Part shown: positions 54,401 to 64,000 of the stretch, piece after piece
Layout: every line of letters begins with the position of its first letter
Numbering within the stretch: position 1 is the stretch's first letter
Made by a program: the position numbers and the translations under genes
The notes under the pieces: generated by a model
Told to the model about the DNA's origin: nothing
Databases searched by the model: none
What the model saw: only the letters and a program-made list of their open reading frames with translations
NCBI GenBank assembly: GCA_964035795.1
Contig: OZ038321.1
Span: 26,576,544 to 26,640,543 of the forward strand
Direction: 5' to 3'
Length of the DNA stretch: 64,000 bases
From: Pterobdella sp. o SKG-2022
Lineage: Eukaryota > Annelida > Clitellata > Hirudinida > Piscicolidae

Positions 54401-55748
54401 TACTGATATTTTTGTTAGCGTCATTTAGCTTGGTGGGCGATATCTAAGTTTGCAGTGGTCAGGAAAATACTCAAATGTGGCAACCATTCATTTAAATTCT
54501 GATAATCTAAAAGCTGAAGGTTGATCTGTGTCGGGAGTTTTATCAAAAATTTAATTTTAATAAAAATAAAAATTTTTTCATTTTTTTTTAAACGCCATAA
54601 GAAACTGTTGAACGAAAAAATATTCAGTGGTCAGTTACAGGGACACGTACATCAGTTCAATCCGGTATGCACGAAACTGAAAAAACAATAGTTTATAAGC
54701 TTTATTAATTAAATATTTTGTTTTCTAAAAAATCCATCTCAAAACTGACCATGATTTTGGGGAAGAGCTTTCTTAGTAAAGGAAACTTATAAAAAAATTT
54801 ATCCGCTGTTTTATCTCGCAATTTGTAGGCTGCTTCTTTGATTGAACTTCTTTGAGTCTATTAATGCTTTATATATTAATCATAAAGGATTATACCATTG
54901 TACGTGTCCCAGTGACTGGTTTGACAGCAGTCGGCTTATATATTTATGCTACTCATAACCTACTTTATGAAAAAAGCCATTCGATTGGGAAAAATTTTTA
55001 TAGACTGCTTAACTTGAAATTATCAAATTCAATTTTCGCCGTTTCCACACTTGGCCTTGTCGTTTTTAAAAAAAGAATGATGATTTGCCGAGCCAAATTC
55101 AAACATACAGGAATATCAGTTTTTTGATACCTACTACCGTAGCCTACTGAGATCCAGGTTATAACAGAAAAGCAGTTTTAATTTCAGGCGTTAAGCTTGG
55201 AACAGTTTAACATCAGATGTCTAAAACGATAACTTATCAAAAATAAATCGATCGAATTTTTATAATTAAAGCAAATAACCCAAAAATTATTACTTAATAG
55301 AATAAAAAACGAAGAGGAAGATAAGCAATGCGCAACTTGTGACGAATTCAATGGCAAAGCGTGTAATGTTTGCAGGTGTCTTGAAGATTTTCAATTTTTA
55401 TGTCTCACAAGCTCCATGAATTCTGTGTTATTTTAAAAATTGATTTTATATCTTTTATTTCATAAGTTTTAAATTATTTTTGGGAATTGTGTTGTTATTT
55501 ATTTCAGGAGCGTTTACTATTGTAATAAAGACTGCCAAAAATTGCATTGGAATATTCATAAAACGATGTGTGCTCAAATGAAGGAAAGAAAAATAAAAAA
55601 CGATAAATTAAAAAAAGAAGAAGCGAGAGAAAATAAAGAAAATATGAATAAAGATGAGAATCAAAACAATGATAATAACCAAACGAAAGATAATGAATTG
55701 AAAATTGAAGACATAAAAATAGTTGAATCTGGAACGCAAAAAAGTTGA
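51462..55748 (+). CDS. ANKMY2: ANKMY2 orthologue, ankyrin-repeat and MYND-finger protein
   Basis: Seven exons: 51462-51731, 51788-51933, 52739-52840, 53336-53595, 53658-53895, 55301-55375, 55508-55748; total 443 residues, almost exactly the human length. ANKMY2 helps deliver adenylyl cyclases and other signalling proteins to the cilium and affects Hedgehog signalling. N-terminal ankyrin repeats: VNCIDHTGMSPLQHACYKGE, AYTALMFGALSGN, AAQMASFVGQYE. A middle conserved block has EVTAMKIHY, LLIRKAILSFPF and FNALNGQR. The MYND finger at 349-385 has all eight ligands (C349, C352, C360, C363, C369, C373, H381, C385). A lysine/asparagine-rich tail ends in GTQKS. The exon 3 donor (52841, GTTTGT) was chosen because later donors are out of frame with exon 4. 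Intron 5 contains a ~330-bp repeat insertion. Confidence 0.93.
54634..54663 (-). repeat. Terminal fragment of the ~350-bp interspersed family, inverted relative to the next copy
   Basis: The minus strand reads GGATTGAACTGATGTACGTG and TCCCTGTAACTG, matching the start of the copy at 54888 (GGATTATACCATTGTACGTG). The two lie in opposite orientation 225 bases apart inside ANKMY2 intron 5. Confidence 0.55.
54888..55213 (-). repeat. ~350-bp interspersed family, copy in ANKMY2 intron 5
   Basis: Starts GATTATACCATTGTACGTGT, then TTTGACAGCAGTCGG, CGCCGTTTCCACACTTGGCC and GGAATATCAG, and ends GGTTATAACAGAAAAGCAG ... CAGTTTAAC. It aligns along its whole length with 57009-57353. Strand is given relative to the copy at 58366, which is taken as plus. 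Confidence 0.88.
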
Positions 55749-55834
55749 TGATAAAACATCACAATTCTCCATTATTGTTAGTATTTCTAAAGTAAAAAAA
55801 TAATTGTACACAATTCACGCCTTATAATATGGTT

Positions 55835-55840
55835 AATAAA
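55835..55840 (+). promoter_or_regulatory. Putative polyadenylation signal of ANKMY2
   Basis: AATAAA 87 bases after the ANKMY2 stop codon, in GGTTAATAAAATTCC. Confidence 0.55.
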
Positions 55841-55916
55841 ATTCCGATTGTTATCTTAATGTTTGTAGTTTGAAGCACCCCAACAGCACATAGATATGAT
55901 TAAGCACCATATTTCA

Positions 55917-55975
55917 CTTTATTAATGCACGAAGTTTTTGCTTATCTAAACTAACATTATCAAGTTGATATAGTA
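55917..55975 (+). repeat. Degraded copy of the AAGCTTTTCG hairpin family
   Basis: Reads TTTATTAATGCACGAAGTTT, then TTGCTTATC, then AACTAACATTATCAAGTTGA. It keeps the spacing and end of the family, with mutations in the core hairpin. Confidence 0.65.
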
Positions 55976-56492
55976 TAACGTGAAAATAATATATTAATAC
56001 TAATCTGTTGTTAATTTATTTAAAAATTTTTTAAATTTTTAAATGACATGATTGAATCTGATCTTGAATAAAATTTGTTTTGGTGTCAACTTTATTGTGT
56101 AAAAGAGAAAATATTTTTAAGTTCTAAATTAAAAAAGTTTTTTTTTTTTTAAATTTGCATATCTTGTTTTAACTTGTCTTCAACATTTTTTACTTTTTAT
56201 TTCGCAGTCTAAAATTTACTTTAGGTTCATAAAAATAATTTGACCCAAAATAACTCCCAACTATCTTATCGAGACCTAGTCCCATGTGTTAAAAAAAATA
56301 TTTATGTTCAAAAAATGTGCTTTCCTACGAGAAGGTAAAAATTTGAACGAACTTTAAATAAATTAAGTTTATTTCAGTTATCAACCTCTCTTTATTTCCA
56401 TGACCAAACTAGCTTTAAATAATGAAACAACTCCTCAAATGATTAGTATTCACTACTTTCTTAATGAACCAAAGCCAAACATGATGTGCAAT

Positions 56493-56498
56493 TTTATT
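56493..56498 (-). promoter_or_regulatory. Putative polyadenylation signal of METTL13
   Basis: AATAAA on the minus strand, about 22 bases beyond the METTL13 stop codon. Confidence 0.55.
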
Positions 56499-56519
56499 GA
56501 TCTAATTTCCAACAAGTAT

Positions 56520-59500
56520 CTAAACAAATTTTATTGAATTAAAGTCAAACTCCTTGAAAGGCGCGAGGAACTTTTTATCATGTTTATTTATAGAATTTTT
56601 GATTGCTTCAAAATTTTTCGCCATTGTTTCAAGGAACAATGTATCATCCCTTTTGCGATCTTCCACACTCAATTCTTGCATCTTCGTTGAAAGATCATAT
56701 TTGATGCAGTAACAAACTTCATTTGTTTCATCTGCTACTTTTCTACTTAAAACTCTTCCGAAAAGTTTTTTCAACGTTTCGACAGCTGAATTGCGGTGCT
56801 GGTATGATCGTGTCACTAAATTGATCACTAAAACTCCTGGGGTTGAAATGATAATACATTTAATAACATAATAACTCAAAATTAATCGCAATGAATAAGC
56901 ATCTGCACTTAATATTTGAATTAAAAACTATGGTTGTGATGATTATACTAATGCTAAAAAAATTAAAAGTACCTAGAAAAAAATCAACGGGTCAGTAATC
57001 ATTATTAATCCAATTAGATTATACAGCTGTACAGGGGTTGACAGCAGTCGGCCTAGACTATTGATACTATCATAGATTAACTTATAAAAAAAGTCATTTA
57101 TTAGAGAAAAATTCATATAGACTGCCAGTCCGAGCTAACATTCAACTTGAAATTATCGAATTGAAAATCCGCCGTTCCCACGCTTGGGCAGTTTGCCTTG
57201 CCGTTGTCAACAAAAAGAATGATCATCGTTAAATAACAACGATACCAGAATATCAGTTTGTCGATACCTGCTACTAGAGTCTACTGTTATTCAGGTTATA
57301 AGATGAAAACTGTCTCAATTTGGAGAAGCTATGTTTGGTGCAGTTTAATGTTATGTCCAGAAACAATTATAAGAGCACTAGCTCCAACCCTACCGTAACT
57401 TAATCATCTTCATCACCATCTTTTACAGCTTATGTTCCTTTAGTTATAACGTCGAATTAAAATATGAAAACTGACATGAAAGTATTGGTACCTGAAGGTT
57501 TCAAGATATGGTGGCAGCATTGAAGGAAAGATTCTTCAAGGAATTCTTTAGAAGGGGAACTGAAGGAAATTTTTGGATCTTTGTTGTCTATGTCGACCAC
57601 CACCATATTGTACTGTCGGTCTAGTTTGTTTTAAATGTGGATTCAGATGTTATATTAATGAAAATTCATTTAATCAATTGAACTAATTTTATAAAAATAA
57701 AAAGTGCATATAGACAAACTCGGTTAATAAAGAACAAGTAAAAAAGTTATTGATAAAACTGTTATAACACCCACTTTCACTTTTGGCTACCTCCACAGCT
57801 TTTATCGCATCGTTTATTATTATATTCAATCTTCCGCACTTTTCCATCTCATCGTTTCCCAGTCCAAACCACTTCCTACCTATTTCTATGATTTTCTCAT
57901 CTAACTCTACACCGTCAATTCTTATCTGAAAATATTTTTCATGAAGTATTTGTAAAAATTAAAAACTCAATGACTACTTATTATTCAGAAAATAATTAGT
58001 TATATAGATAGATAGATTACAAAAAATGAATAGATGGGTAAAGATAGATATAGATAAAAAAAAAGACGAAGATGAATTTTTTCTACTGCTCTAACATCGA
58101 GCATGAAGTTTTCAACATCAATGAAATACTTATAAACATAAAAACCACAGAAAACACTGATAATGAAGGTGAATGATAATGAAGGGCATAAGATACGAAC
58201 ATTCGGCAGACATTTCAATAGGAACATGCTCAGACTGCCACCTCCTACCCCCAACATCGCTACTCTTATCTCTCCTTCTTCTGCACAATAATGAGATTAT
58301 TATTAGTAAAATTAATTTTATTATTATTAAAATTTATTTTAGTATTACTATCATTAATTCCTGGGCATGACGTTAAACTGCGCCGAAGGTAGCTTCTTTA
58401 AATTGAAGCTGCATTTCTGTTATAATCTGGATAACAGTAGCAGGTATCGACAAACTGATATTCTGGTATCGTTGTCATTTAGCCTAGCGGATGATCTTTC
58501 CTTTTGTTGACAACGGCAAGGCAAACTGCCCAAGTGTGGGAACGGAGTATTTTCAATTCGATACTTTCAAGTTGGATTTTAACTCGGGCTGGCAGTCTAT
58601 GAAAAGTTGTCTCAAATAAATGGCATTTTTTAATAACTTACTCTATTATAGCATCAATAATCTTGGTCAACTGCTGTCAACCCCAGTTGATGGGACATGT
58701 ACAGCAGTATAATCTAATTGGATTCATCATCATCATTTTGTTTAGAGCCCATTTTCCTCAGCAGAGAGTAAGACTTTCTTGAAAACAACTCTCTTCCACG
58801 AAAGGTGATCATGAAGGTCAATCTTTGACAAATTGAGTTTTGTTTGATCTTTTCAGCAGCTATTCCCAAGTCATCTTTGGCCTACTGGATCTTTTAACAA
58901 TATTTATTTTATATAGTATATTGGCCTAAAATTTTTAAATAAATCTACTTAGTAATTTTATATATTTTCTGTAATATAATTTAATCTAACTATAGAGAAT
59001 CACATTGTAAAATACTTATTTATCAAAAATCAATGCTTTGAAGTCTAACTGACTACAGCCACGATTTTCATTATACTGGCTTTTATTCTCTTATATTACA
59101 AAACCCTCAACAAAAAGACGAGAACCACGGTTACTTCTAAGAAAGTCGTTCATGATGGCCAGGGCAGCGATAATGGAGATGTAGTACTGGCAGTTGATGC
59201 AGCTATGATCCACTTCAACCACCTCAACCTTCGATCCTTTCTTGCCTCTTCTCTTCAGAGCTTAAATGGTAAAATTTAGATATCATTTTAAAACAATAAA
59301 TCACTCAATAGTCTACTCTTAGCATTTATAAAGATTTCAATTGAATTATATGACACTTAAAGATGATTGTTCAGAATTAACATGTGATGAGAAGAGCTTG
59401 AGATTGCACAGTGTCAGGCAGATGCAGGAATACGAGCCTTCTGTAGATGTGCTCATCAATGCTCACATCCTCAACCACATAAGACCCTGTCTTGCTTGTC

Positions 59501-62307
59501 TTACCCTCCTCCTTAACTGTTCTCACACTCACCGAGTTGCCAAGCGTCAAAAATGGACTCTGTTGGAAATATGAAGTTCATATGAAGGAATATTGGTGAA
59601 GGTAAATAACTAAGTGAATTTTTTAGCTAAAAATGTTTGATTTATAGAAATATATAATTTTTGTTAAGTTTCGCCTTATCATTTTGAATCAGTTTTAGAA
59701 TTTATGATTCAACTTTGTATAAATAAAATTAATGATTGAATAGATTTTTAAAAAAGAAATATCAAAAAGGTACAGTTCAAAAACTTGTAATCTGCCAATG
59801 ATTGCTATTCAAATAATCTAAACTTTTCTAACCTGTTTTCCAGCATTTGATGGACTCAATTCAAGTACCTGAGAAGATTTATTTTTTGAGATTTATTTAT
59901 ATAGAAAAACCAAGAAAATTAGGTGGCATAGAAAAATGGAAGCATCATCAAGAAAATAACACAAGAATTTTATTTTAATGACGTTAACCGAAATAGAATT
60001 GAAGTTGATAAAATTCAACGAATTATTAATGTAAATATGTCAGAAAGTAAGGACAACAAACACAAAGTATTTATTAAATAACACGAAGCTTTTCGTAAGA
60101 CAAGCTTACATTATCAAGTGATAATCAAAGTTAAATATGTCACCATCTTTCATGGATGGCTGTTCAGCTGTTTTTCACAACTTCTAACCTTCTATTTGAT
60201 AAAAATTTATGAAAGAAAAAAAATCTCAGCATTAAGAAGTAAACCCTCTAACCTTTGAAGATAACTCGGCTTTGACAGCGTCGATGTCTGCATAATGGTG
60301 GCTTCTATTCAATAAGACCACCAACAACCTCTCGTAACCACAACTCTTATGCAACTCTCTTCTACCTTCAGTTGTATTAAACATCCATTCCACCTCCCTG
60401 TAGTAGAGAATATATCAACTATATTTGATTATACTGCTGTAAATGTCCCATTAAGTGAGGTTGACAGCAGTTAAAGCTACTATATCGTATTTTTAAAAAC
60501 AAGTTACGTGCATGAGAATGAGCATTATAACAGTTTTCAGAAACATCTTATCTATATTGTTGTATAGCAATTAAACTTTAAAAACATCAATTGAGAATTC
60601 ATACATTTATTTAAAATAAAAGCTATAATTTTATTCTATTATAACAGTTAACAATACAAATCAACCACAAAGACCCACCTTCCCTGAGGAACGATAAAAA
60701 TGGCAAACTTTTTCTTGCATGTTCTTTCTCCTTCAACCACGAATATGGTGTATCGTGGAGTGGGTGATGAGTCATACAAATGAACACATAATTCTTCTTC
60801 AAGCTTTTTGCTGCCAGTTTTAACGTCAACTTATATAGTGAAAGTAAGGTACTGATGAATATATAATATATATTGATTAAGTTGAACACACTAGAGAATA
60901 TATTATAGTTGAATATGAAATATTCTCTAGATGATGGTATGAAATGTGAACTTAGTAACAACTTAATTGTTACTTTTTCATGTTATATTTGACCAAAGCA
61001 TAATTTTGGATGTCATCAATAGATTTGTAAATCTCTTCTAAAGAATTGAGTCTCTGAACCTTATCATCAAGATAAGTAGTTTCAAGAATCTGAATTCGAG
61101 TTGATAATTATTAAAGATATTTCAAAAGTTAACAGAAATCTTCATACATTTCACAAATAAAATTTATGTCCTATCATAAATAATATATTTGTGAATTAAA
61201 TTTTAAATTTAAAATTTAGTTAAAACATACTGCTTTGGAATTGGTCATTTTCTTAAATTTTGTTAGAACAAATATAAACACTGGCAGATAAAAATCCTTT
61301 TCATCATTTGTGGGCACCAGGCACACCCTCACAAGCCAACCCCTGGCCATCAATATATTTTTAGTTTTTGAATGCATTATGGTATAACTAAACACAAAAG
61401 TTAATAGGTTCATTAAAACATGAAGCATTTTCATTAACAAAGAAATCATTATATGTTTATTTTTATGATATTGTTAGTAGGCTAAGGCTTTAAACAATAA
61501 ATACATTAGTTAAATCAAATTTTATCACTAAATTAAATTAAAAACAAGTATGATTATAGTGGCATCAAATTTGGGAGTTTCTAGACCATTATTGAAAAAA
61601 GGACTTACAAATCTGAGAAATACTTGATTATTTTGTTTTTTATAAAAGATTGAGCAAGACTGAAGCTAATGTAGCGTCCCCCAAATTTCAACAACTTTGA
61701 AATCTCTTCAAACATTTTGGATACTTTTGCTTCATTTTCTGAAGTATCTTCTGGATATATAGCATCTAATGTTCCTTTATCTAAAATCACTGTAAATTCT
61801 TCTTTAGGGAAAGTTGTCTAGTTCAAAGTTAGTAGTTAATAAAAATTAATATGAAAGCTATATAAGTGAAACACTTTTAGATAATTAAAAATAAAAGTGC
61901 ATACATTGAAAAGATCCATTTGAAGAAACTTCAAATCTGGTCTGCTGTTTTGATGCTTTTGTTTCATTTGTTCAATTGCCATGGAGCTTATATCTATGCA
62001 TGTCATGTTTTTATATCCAAAATCATACATTTGAGCACCCAGATCTGAATTACCACACCCAATTTCCAATATCACATCTTTCGGCTTCACATATTTTGCT
62101 AATAATGCACAATAAGATGAATACTCTCCATACCTGTTTAATGTTCAAAAATAGAGATCTCATTCTTGAGTATTTTCTTTAAAAAGTGATACTATGAATT
62201 AATGAATGTAGAAACCATTCAAAAGCTTTATTTCCTCTTTGTTTGAAAAATATTTCCCAATAATCTTTGCTTAAAAAATCTCCTTTAGTTTTAGGCAAAA
62301 GCGACAT
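56520..62307 (-). CDS. METTL13: METTL13 (eEF1A lysine and N-terminal methyltransferase) orthologue
   Basis: Fourteen exons: 62216-62307, 61905-62133, 61609-61817, 61231-61342, 60974-61089, 60679-60810, 60253-60397, 59833-59868, 59382-59559, 59105-59260, 58201-58262, 57781-57925, 57492-57620, 56520-56836; total 685 residues (human 699). In human the N-terminal domain methylates eEF1A Lys55 and the C-terminal domain its N-terminus. N-terminal domain: [18 protein letters not shown] at the start, SAM motif [11 protein letters not shown] (54-63), acidic post-motif [31 protein letters not shown]. Linker: [28 protein letters not shown]-terminal spermidine-synthase-like domain: [59 protein letters not shown]. 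Both methyltransferase domains look complete. Exon 8 is a 36-base microexon. Two family repeats sit in its introns. Confidence 0.95.
57009..57353 (-). repeat. ~350-bp interspersed family, copy in METTL13 intron 13
   Basis: Begins CCAATTAGATTATACAGCTG, then GGTTGACAGCAGTCGGCC, CACGCTTGGGCAGTTTGCC, GATACCAGAATATCAG and CAGGTTATAAGATG, and ends GTGCAGTTTAATGTTA. It is the reverse complement, end to end, of the copy at 58366-58722. Confidence 0.9.
58366..58722 (+). repeat. ~350-bp interspersed family, copy in METTL13 intron 10
   Basis: Begins GACGTTAAACTGCGCCG and ends GTACAGCAGTATAATCTAAT. With the copies at 54888 and 57009 it defines a family of about 330-360 bp. The two ends share an imperfect inverted motif (GCAGTATAATCT at one end, GCAGTTTAACGT at the other). 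No internal A/B boxes or poly-A tail were seen. Confidence 0.9.
58725..58905 (-). mobile_element. LINE 3'-end relic with (TGA)n tail
   Basis: The minus strand reads [11 protein letters not shown], a stop, then after a frame change [20 protein letters not shown] and [12 protein letters not shown], and ends in a run of TGA/ATG triplets at 58725-58735. The S-R-P-K-x-T-W-E block is the same as G-R-P-K-K-T-W-N in the relic at 10046, so both come from one broad LINE group. It is inserted directly next to the family repeat ending at 58722. Confidence 0.75.
60052..60128 (+). repeat. Copy of the AAGCTTTTCG hairpin family
   Basis: Reads GGACAACAAACACAAAGTAT, AACACGAAGCTTTTCGTAAG, ACAAGCTTACATTATCAAGT. 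It is the best preserved copy. A second short inverted pair GTAAG/CTTAC flanks ACAAG. It lies in the METTL13 intron between exons 8 and 7. Confidence 0.8.
60425..60478 (-). repeat. Terminal fragment of the ~350-bp interspersed family
   Basis: TTGATTATACTGCTGTAAAT, GTCCCATTAAGTGAGG, TTGACAGCAGTTAAAGC match the first 55 bases of the copy at 57009. The rest of the element is absent. It lies just upstream of METTL13 exon 7. Confidence 0.7.
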
Positions 62308-63341
62308 GCTTTGTGATTTCAAAAAGTGAATCGATGTGTAGTCTAAATGAGCATTTTATATAAATATAATAAAGTTTATAATAAATAAAAACAAGCAAAT
62401 CTGTGAAAAATAAGTTTTTAACTTATAGAATTACATTCATTTTACAATTGTATAATGTTTTTCTCTCAATTGGGCCCATTTTTGCTAGAGTAGGAGCTTG
62501 AATTGTGATCATTCAAAATGAAATCTCTTGATAATGTTAAACTTACAAAAAGCTTTGGGAGCTCGAATAAATTTCATAAAAAAATTTTATTTTGAATCTT
62601 TCTATCAGGCTTGAAGAATTTAAATGAATTTTATTAGATTACTGTATGCATCGTGAGAGTATGCGTGTGAAGGCTTTCCAGAGCTTCAAAACAGTAACGA
62701 TTTGGACAACGTTGTTTAGGATTAAAAAACAAGGAACATAAATCAATGACTCTTCATCATGAAAATGTCCCTCATTACCTGAATATAAAGAAAAATTTAC
62801 AAGCCGTTTCACCAAGAAATATGATTCATGCAAAAAATGTTATTATCTCCAATAAGAACGATGCTTAGACATGAGTAAACGGCCGAAACATGCTTCGTGT
62901 ATGTTTCAACATTATGGTGATCTTTCTTCAAAAAGATGATAAAATAAGATTTAGAAAGTGCTAAACACGTAATGCTCCAACTAAGTTACCACAAGTTGCC
63001 TCAACATTCACAAACGCGAACCCATCACAAGTTGCTTTATTTGATGTAGAAGGAGTTTTGTTTCTCAACTTTTAACGACTCGAATTTTCAAGACTATTTT
63101 TATAATATCAAAGTTCCATCATGTTTTTTAATGAAAGGAAGTAAACTAGATTTTCAAAAATCTGGGTATCAAAAATTCGGACATGGAAACTCAGATATCG
63201 AAAAACCTGATTCCTCTATACTCTAAGAAATTTTCAAAAAGTCAAAACGAAAAAGTTTTTTTCGACTGATTTTTGTATTTTAAAAAAATCAAAACATTTT
63301 TTTTTGTTCATTTAGTTTTAGTTTAAGTTCGGTCAATTGTC
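62308..63341. other. METTL13 upstream region
   Basis: About 1 kb containing the METTL13 promoter and leader. A partial hairpin-family copy (TTGATAATGTTAAACTTACAAAAAGCTTTGG) lies near 62529-62558. A 64-codon minus-strand frame at 62639-62833 has no recognised domain. Confidence 0.5.
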
Positions 63342-63529
63342 GACCCTTATAGCTCAATGGTTGAGCATTAGACTAATTATCTAAAAGTTACTGGGCTCGA
63401 TCCCGCGTGGGCCGAAAATTAGCACATTGTTCCACAGTGTGTTTTCGCTACATTAAATTTGTAGCAAGCGCTTTGATTTATAAGGAAAAGTGCTTTATAA
63501 ACACCGCATTACATTACATTACATTACAA
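63342..63529 (+). mobile_element. tRNA-derived SINE with L2-type tail and (CATTA)n end
   Basis: 63342-63413 folds as a tRNA: A box TAGCTCAATGG (63350-63360), D arm GCTC/GAGC, a perfect five-pair anticodon stem TTAGA/TCTAA with loop CTAATTA (anticodon AAT, isoleucine), B box GGGCTCGATCC near 63392-63402, and an acceptor stem with two mismatches. After an unrelated body comes AAGCGCTTTG and GGAAAAGTGCTTTATAAAC, the tail shared by SINEs that borrow L2-type LINE machinery, and then four CATTA/ATTAC units (about 63506-63529). There is no CCA end or clean acceptor stem, so this is a SINE and not a tRNA gene. Confidence 0.85.
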
Positions 63530-64000
63530 TTAAGTTATTCGATAAATTTGAAATCGGTACGGGAAGCGTGAACATCGTAAGTTGCAATGCGAAATGATTT
63601 GTGGTATCTTACTAAGCCGAAAAATATTTGCCATGAGTTTTCATCTTTTTTGAAATAATTTCCCAAAATAAAACCGAGAGTACTCTAATAAAATTTTCGA
63701 ATTATATATAGCTATATTTATTTATAATATATTTATTGTACCCATATACTTATATATAAATATAATTTGTTACAAAAATTTCCTACTGCAAGATAACATC
63801 TAGTCTCGAGGAAGCAAGAAAATTTTTAATTTTGAAAAATTAAACAAGATTTTTTTATGGTTTCTCACTAAGTTCAAGATGAGATGTCACTTTGGGCATC
63901 ATTAACAAGGGGAGTCTGATTGGATCTGGAGTAGTGAAATTTTTGTGGAAAATCACAATATATTTTTAATATGTTTAATTAAGAAAATATTTTTTCTGAA
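63530..64000. other. Sequence beyond the SINE to the window edge
   Basis: A/T-rich, unresolved. No ORF, repeat or RNA gene recognised. Confidence 0.5.

Larger units (their letters stand above)
55749..56519. other. Convergent intergenic region ANKMY2 / METTL13
   Basis: 770 bases between convergent stop codons. It contains AATAAA on plus at 55835-55840 (ANKMY2 3' end) and AATAAA on minus at 56493-56498 (METTL13 3' end), plus a degraded copy of the hairpin family near 55917-55975. Confidence 0.65.

Noticed and set aside
54852..55127. 91-codon plus-strand ORF
   Set aside because: It lies within the ~350-bp repeat copy in ANKMY2 intron 5; the other copies do not keep this frame open.
62639..62833. 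64-codon minus-strand ORF upstream of METTL13
   Set aside because: No recognisable domain; probably chance or very old repeat debris.
63342..63413. A functional tRNA-Ile(AAT) gene
   Set aside because: The acceptor stem has two mismatches, and the sequence continues into a SINE body with a tail motif and (CATTA)n end.

Overview
This is nuclear DNA of a non-vertebrate animal. The base composition is very A+T-rich, and coding sequence is cut into many short exons with GT..AG borders. The eight genes recognised are animal orthologues, and several (PGAP4, PPP1R16, ERI3, ANKMY2) are typical of metazoans. Intron density close to vertebrate, introns mostly of a few hundred bases, AT-rich repeats, L2/CR1-type LINE debris and a tRNA-derived SINE would fit a tunicate or a cnidarian. 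I cannot decide between these from sequence alone.

Layout. (1) 1-21040, minus: the first 51 coding exons (about 2,006 residues) of CEP290, the ciliary transition-zone coiled-coil protein; the 3' end lies beyond position 1. (2) 21350-22507, minus: a six-exon Ras-superfamily GTPase whose catalytic and guanine-specificity motifs are degenerate. (3) 23299-24657, minus: single-exon PGAP4, a GPI-anchor GalNAc transferase. (4) 24745-27526, minus: ten-exon RRS1, a ribosome assembly factor, ending only 87 bases before the PGAP4 start codon. (5) 27667-29573, plus: seven-exon ERI3-type DEDDh exonuclease, head-to-head with RRS1 across 140 bases. (6) 30364-47926, minus: eleven-exon PPP1R16 (MYPT3/TIMAP-like) protein phosphatase 1 targeting subunit with a C-terminal CaaX box. 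(7) 51462-55748, plus: seven-exon ANKMY2 (ankyrin repeats plus MYND finger). (8) 56520-62307, minus: fourteen-exon METTL13 (eEF1A lysine and N-terminal methyltransferase).

Exon borders were worked out by hand from splice dinucleotides, reading-frame continuity across every junction, and remembered similarity to the human proteins. Exon phases join in frame throughout all the multi-exon models, which is strong internal support. The weakest single border is the exon 4 donor of the GTPase.

The genes do not form a pathway. They are housekeeping and ciliary genes: four co-oriented minus-strand genes (RRS1, PGAP4, GTPase, CEP290), one divergent pair (RRS1/ERI3) and two convergent pairs (ERI3/PPP1R16 and ANKMY2/METTL13).

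The non-coding part carries the less familiar material: a roughly 350-bp interspersed family (three long copies and several fragments), a small hairpin family built round ACGAAGCTTTTCGT and ACATTATCAAGTG, a 182-bp foldback element, two LINE 3'-end relics and one LINE reverse-transcriptase relic, a SINE with a tRNA-Ile(AAT)-like head, and two tandem repeats that sit directly against splice acceptors of PPP1R16. No bacterial-style system, CRISPR array or intact mobile-element ORF was seen.
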